From: Paucibacter sp. Y2R2-4
Lineage (GTDB): Bacteria > Pseudomonadota > Gammaproteobacteria > Burkholderiales > Burkholderiaceae_C
NCBI RefSeq assembly: GCF_025717535.1
Contig: NZ_JAJIRO010000001.1
Location: 124,001 to 188,000, forward strand
Reading direction: 5' to 3'
Length of the DNA: 64,000 bases
Part shown: piece by piece, positions 62,501 through 64,000 of the stretch
Layout: every line of letters begins with the position of its first letter
Position numbering within the stretch: position 1 is the stretch's first letter
The notes under the pieces: generated by a model
The model's database searches: none
What the model saw: the letters and a program-made list of their open reading frames with translations, nothing else
What the model was told of the DNA's origin: nothing
Translations under genes and position numbers: made by a program

Positions 62501-64000
62501 TCGATGCCAGCGTCAGCGGCAGCCCCTCGATCAGCACCAGCGGCCTGCACTCGGCCGGGCTGGTGGTGCAAAGCGTCTCCAACGGCGGCGGCGTGGCCCT
62601 GGCCGCAGGACGTGCGGGCCAGGTCTTCAACGGCACGATGAACCTGGGTTCGACCGCCAATGGCAAGAACGATTGGAAGTTCAGCGGGCCAGTGACGGTG
62701 CAACTGGACGGTGGCAGCATCAGCACACGCGGCGACATGGCGCCGGCCTTGGTGGCCCAAACAGTCAGCGGTGGCGGCGGTTTGAGTCTGGCGCTGGTCA
62801 GCCAAGCCAAGCTGGGCGGGCTGCCCGGCAGCCCCGCCTACCCGGGCGAGGATCAGCGATCCAAACCGGCCGTGCTCGTGAACAACCGCGCGGCCATCAG
62901 CACCACAGGGGCCGGCTCCATTGGCATCGTCGCGCAGAGCGTGGGCAATGGTGGCGGCCTGGCCTATGCCAGCAACAGCGCCACAATCGGCGCGGGCGGC
63001 GGCGGCGGCCATGGCGGCAAGGTGGAGGTCAACAGCTATGCCCCCATCCGCACCTCGGGTGTGAACGCCTACGGCATCCTGGCCCAGAGCGTGGGCGGCG
63101 GGGGCGGCGCCGTGATTGGCGTGGGCAATGCCTTGACCGCGATCCACAACACGGGCCGTGGAGACGCCGGGGACGTGACCGTCAATGTCTATGCGGACAT
63201 CATCACCAGCGGAGATGGCGCTCATGGTGTGGTGGTGCAGTCGGTCGCCGGCGGCGGCGGCATCATCGCCAGCGGTACCCAGACCACCGCCTACAAAGGC
63301 GGTGACGGCAAGAGCGGCGTGGTGAAGGTCAACGTTGCGACGGGTGTGAACGTAACTCCATCGGGCCGCGGCACCCATGGCATCTGGGGCGCATCCTCGA
63401 CCGACCCCATCGTCGAGGTCGCTGAGGGCGCTCGCGTGGTGGGCGGCAGCGGCGGAGCCGCCATGTACTTCGAGGGGCCCATCAACGAACTGCACAACCG
63501 GGGGCATGTGGGCAGCGCCGACGGACACGCTGGTCGCGCACTGCAGACCAGCGGAGGCGACATCACCGTTCACAACTACGGGACCTTGCTCGGCGATCTG
63601 CACCTCACCGAGAGCGCGCGCAACGAGGTGCACAACCACAGCGGCGCCAGCATGCTGCACGGTGGCACCCTCAACCTCGGCGGCAGTGGCACGCTGCACA
63701 ACGAGGGCACGATCATGCACGGCGGCGAGACCGGTGCCGCCACCGTCATCAACGGTCATCTGATTCAAGGGGAGGGCGGCACGCTGGCGCTCCGCATGGA
63801 CCATGCCACCGGCGTGGCTGATCAGTTGCACGTCACGGGCAGCGCGACCCTCAAGGGCCGGTTGCAACCGGTGCTGCAGACCGCGCACCTGATCGCGCCG
63901 GGCACGCACTCGCTGGGCACGATCTTCACCGCGGGTGCTGGGCTGGACGCCAGCGGCTTGTCCGTGACCGACACGGCCATCCTGGACTTCCGCCTGCACC
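53527..64000 (+). CDS. Giant Gly-rich repeat adhesin, probable autotransporter passenger (3' end outside window)
   Basis: At least 3,491 residues without a stop. The N-terminus has a long, basic leader and a hydrophobic stretch (about 31-48: LMLARGWGILCLCAPTAA), an extended Sec signal ending near PQA. The body repeats a unit of roughly 60 residues: Gly-rich turns (GGSGGxGG), a V-x-V-x-N-x-G strand, then GxxSxGLxAQS(I/V)GGGG; I count more than 40 copies. Such passengers fold as beta-helices on the cell surface. A different repeat block interrupts it at 57673-58206. From residue 3,280 the Gly repeats fade into LHNEGTIMHGG-type strands and VADQLHVTGSATLKG, the usual run-up to an autotransporter beta-barrel, which would lie beyond 64,000. 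Confidence 0.85.
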   Translation, partial: MTPRITSSATKLVTNSHAPHAAFAHRPLRRLMLARGWGILCLCAPTAAWPQAVTAGPSYYFADARSGANGTAGKDAVGGGSCVSGPVPGTAGAVGPSIDETVNLSLMSLVYPGTLIGVSSRGGDGGKGGNGDASGQCGKGDFDGRPGAAGGSVTVFVKPGANPVEAIYSTASTGVVAVSHGGSGGNGGDNTRGKNDYKGGDGGAGGAGGNVRLENALSMQVSGGLGALGLVAQSGGGAGGTGGDAANKANAGSGKSGGTGGDVVLRNTGKILTDGGNAMSAQSIGGFGGDGGVNTKSHSGSGGTGGNGGTLAVDNTGSLQVGSGSRVGCNDSVTTNCNPAGGFGLAAQSVGGGGGHAGASAGLHILGAEGGAAGHAGAVVVNNTGSVSVFSPSSTGLFAQAIGGGGGSGGMAISSGSKTTAVGGAGGAGGDGGAVTVINWNSLCTGVACNGQDRWAADDSTAGGAIALVAQSIGGGGGVGGFAKAKGRATTIFGNASAMAVGGTGGSGGVGAKVLVTHVGHLGTAEISSPALLAQSIGGGGGSAGGALAYATALAGDSAAVSHGGAGGGGGNGGNVLVNCNSYSALSSSFSPCAGTPVLTAVRTDFRIATTGLASPGIVAQSIGGGGGAGGYAMSLSGSLFGSQSLGFGGSGGAAGTGGQVFASSNGQSINTSGAQSPGLLAQSIGGGGGSGGSTMDLSLAYTGSSASLGVGGKGGSGQAAGAVAVHNPGGLINTSGEGSQGLVAQSIGGGGGNGGSAITLAVSGRYAGSLAVGGNGATGGTGGNVTLVNEDSSSNPTYGRGAITTQGSGASALVAQSIGGGGGHGGYSVALSGAEFVAGTVSVGGSGGSGNHAGTVNVTNKGALTTQGGGAPVLLAQSIGGGGGSGGHAIAGTVAGMGSISIGMGGSGGSGAVASSVQVNSTGAIAAQSSQVGHAPGILAQSIGGGGGQGGFSAAGALSFQGSVALAVGGGGGNAGSAGTVSIDHGASLLTRGAFSPGIQGQSLGGNGGNGGHTLAGALAGGLSLAANLGGGGGKGGTGGDVWLHVHGPEQRLVTEGDQSPGVLGQSLGGSGGTGGWAASASASMAAAPSVSLGGAGGAGGKAGLVSMTARLPVQTSGHMAPGLAAQSIGGNGGSGGFTAAGSATTIVAMATSIGGTGGTGGQGGTVNIKAEAPVLTSGQQSFGLLAQSIGGNGGNGGSALSASASTGNPSMAVSVGAAGAAGATGGSGQNAGNVAVVGRSTVITQGQGAVGVVAQSIGGGGGQGGATAAIAASASGGDPNNKSMAAAVTVGGKGAAGGAGAEAAVRLLDAVQTGVPSRNSASGAAGQGDRAAGVLVQSIGGSGGQGGAASSHAIAGSAAAAVAIGGGGGSGSNAGNALLNFDAQTYLASNADLLKAYGNNPAAALKHYIDWGFGEGRPTQSFNAAQYMANYSDLQASFNGDLAAATNHYVSTGVSEGRSASAPAGSTPVALALTDSASAFVDPLIYIASHPDLIRALGNDPLAGLRHYRDWGYGEGRVTSSFNPAQYLANYADLRASFGDDTRAATVHWITTGQAEGRSASAAAGSTPVNKVSLPSVSTFGQQAPAMVAQSIGGGGGQGGAASASAVSNQHAASVAVGGFGAGGGDAGMVVVTPTGALNTTGAQSPGVLAQSIGGGGGHGGSASASADGSQGAVEAAGVAAYTGLVGSNVGNATVAVAQKFSQDNGAPSSSSAKNDNGVGASLSIGGAGGLGGKGSAVAVDSSALVSTLGDLSAGLYAQSVGGGGGHGGSSTSNAKGGNSAVAVSLGGSGGTGGDAGSVQVRNSGRIGTAGTQSLGVFAQSVGGGGGDGGSVSATSQAGGKAAASLGLGGSGGGGGSGGNVNLINTGSVSTWLGNAGGLFAQSVGGGGGNGGAASTAASVTPAADDGKTSASTGTASSSPNNQSNSASAGSVSGSTPTKGGAAGASTGYAASLALGGAGGKAGHGGTVVVQHSGSVSTGLAVQDGVVHSIAHAPALLAQSVGGGGGQGGSSSSNADAAKSSVAISLGGLGAGGGDGGTVAVHASAGNLSTRGALSSGLIAQSLGGGGGNGGSSTSTASQGSSASVAMGLGGTAGGGGHGGSVTVCGTPQSDGSCGTALGSSISTGGVQSHGVFAQSVGGGGGSGGAVSAAATAGDASGSDNSASTGNGSSSASASSGVAVAAALGGSGGSGGYGGDVRLSIAASISTLGARSTALFAQSVGGGGGEAGSSSSNASSGAHAVSLALGASGGSGGRGGNVSVDLASSAQLQTRGLMSQGLMAQSVGGGGGVAGSTSATSADAGNSNTSLSLGGKAGSGQDGGTVKVNSGGSISTSGWGADGLVAQSVGGGGGTGGAASSSASTGTAAASLALGGQGGASGKGGDVAVTLFSGSVKTEAEAARALLVQSIGGGGGSGGNASSNTGGDNTKSVSLALGGQSGSNGGGQGGTVNVSTNGTVTLATQGHFAAAVMAQSIGGGGGVGGSSQSSSSAKGSSYSLGLNLGGAGGAGGNGGAVTLALRDINSNISTQGLAAFGVMAQSIGGGGGVGGAAAWQQSGSLGSVSISSQLGGSGGDGGDGGGIWLLSDQTLSTAGHLAVGLLAQSVGGGGGVGAAATSSSEGSAFSGSVNLGGSGGKGGAGGTVELALGQRVSTSGNLAHAAVAQSIGGGGGLNLSRASGTVLGNSQAKAGARVLLSSSAAVETSGTGAAGLVAQSIGGGGGLSTSFGSATLGGAPGFANGGVVRLCNGLDSAGQCSGDVALTGSIRTHGALGHGLVAQSIGGGGGMVLSPENPLQTTLRGSGAIGSDVTVWTAQAISTQGHGAAGLVAQSIGAGGGLVGDHYWATGSVTHKLTPANSTDVSTGAAVSVDARKGSQAWSTSGMNAPALVAQSIGGGGGYFAHTNLTQASQVDLSFQLGGTGGSSDGGTAQVTLGSRAISTGDAGSLGVLAQSVAGGGGVFSWVAPTVAAPGSATSTNATLSGQLGQTGSGSRAFDASVSGSPSISTSGLHSAGLVVQSVSNGGGVALAAGRAGQVFNGTMNLGSTANGKNDWKFSGPVTVQLDGGSISTRGDMAPALVAQTVSGGGGLSLALVSQAKLGGLPGSPAYPGEDQRSKPAVLVNNRAAISTTGAGSIGIVAQSVGNGGGLAYASNSATIGAGGGGGHGGKVEVNSYAPIRTSGVNAYGILAQSVGGGGGAVIGVGNALTAIHNTGRGDAGDVTVNVYADIITSGDGAHGVVVQSVAGGGGIIASGTQTTAYKGGDGKSGVVKVNVATGVNVTPSGRGTHGIWGASSTDPIVEVAEGARVVGGSGGAAMYFEGPINELHNRGHVGSADGHAGRALQTSGGDITVHNYGTLLGDLHLTESARNEVHNHSGASMLHGGTLNLGGSGTLHNEGTIMHGGETGAATVINGHLIQGEGGTLALRMDHATGVADQLHVTGSATLKGRLQPVLQTAHLIAPGTHSLGTIFTAGAGLDASGLSVTDTAILDFRLH
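54208..63260 (+). repeat. Array of AQS(I/V)GGGG repeat units in the adhesin
   Basis: About 44 units spaced by 50-85 residues (commonly 60-65). The core reads (L/V/F)-A-Q-S-(I/V)-G-G-G-G-G. Copies before about 58,500 and after about 60,700 mostly have QSI, and those from 58,800 to 60,600 mostly have QSV; a few have QSL (56,527; 56,719; 59,704). After 62,350 the core degenerates (QSVAGGGG, QSVSNGGG, QTVSGGGG). The DNA copies are diverged from each other, which argues against very recent expansion. Confidence 0.85.
57673..58206 (+). repeat. Four 37-residue YLA-DL-HY-EGR repeats inserted in the adhesin
   Basis: Units at 57673-57783, 57796-57906, 57973-58083 and 58096-58206, each of 37 residues: an aromatic and D/N start, Y-(L/M/I)-A, a DL, a run ending H-(Y/W), and G-x-x-EGR at the end. 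They come in two pairs, each with a four-residue link (PTQS, VTSS) between its two units, and 22 residues between pairs. Similar repeats occur in large secreted proteins of cyanobacteria and proteobacteria. Codon use matches the surrounding gene. Confidence 0.85.

Overview
The window looks like chromosome of a GC-rich betaproteobacterium of the order Burkholderiales, most likely the Roseateles/Paucibacter/Rubrivivax-type group. This is inferred from the conserved order mltG-tmk-holB-pilZ-tatD and queG-tsaE-amiC-mutL-miaA, a Bug-family solute receptor, several PEP-CTERM (exosortase-sorted) proteins, and protein content. No rRNA, tRNA, CRISPR array or intact insertion sequence was seen.

Layout. 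Bases 1-6.8 kb: a secreted protein with a duplicated domain, a DUF4136 lipoprotein, an ABC exporter, an acetyl-CoA hydrolase/transferase and a membrane diguanylate cyclase. Bases 6.8-16.3 kb: a long minus-strand run holding mutL, a pseudouridine synthase with a huge disordered N-terminus, miaA, and an AttEFGH-like export module (ATPase, fused double permease, secreted lipocalin-like hydrolase). Bases 16.4-24.5 kb: DedA, amiC-tsaE back to back with queG, an AEC transporter, a Bug receptor, xerD, MarC and a CatB-like acetyltransferase. Bases 24.5-32.4 kb: isocitrate lyase behind an AT-rich leader with inverted repeats, a PEP-CTERM protein, an unknown secreted protein, an iron alcohol dehydrogenase, an HSL-type esterase and a thioesterase-GNAT fusion. 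Bases 32.1-38.5 kb: ygfZ, then the housekeeping block mltG-tmk-holB-pilZ-tatD and an ankyrin protein. Bases 38.5-43.4 kb: a C69 peptidase, a very small M9 collagenase-like lipoprotein, an aldehyde dehydrogenase and a second PEP-CTERM protein.

The most unusual part starts at 43.7 kb. Two nearly identical Tat-type dienelactone hydrolase genes (YghX-like) flank a four-gene, translationally coupled minus-strand operon: DUF3348, a MotA/ExbB-like channel protein with a roughly 590-residue coiled-coil tail (DUF802), a MotB/OmpA-like partner with the key channel aspartate, and DUF2894. The architecture matches the ZorA-ZorB ion-driven motor of Zorya anti-phage systems, with DUF proteins in the places where effectors would be. 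It is the best candidate here for a little-described system.

After a third PEP-CTERM protein (phytase-like esterase), an orphan Hcp and a decayed IS3-like remnant, the last 10.5 kb is one uninterrupted, Gly-rich reading frame. It encodes at least 3,491 residues of a giant repeat adhesin, probably an autotransporter passenger, with more than 40 copies of an AQS(I/V)GGGG unit and an embedded block of four 37-residue repeats of a different kind. Its C-terminus lies outside the window. Taken together, the window shows a core-gene backbone with an accessory 43-64 kb end devoted to envelope, surface and possibly defence functions.
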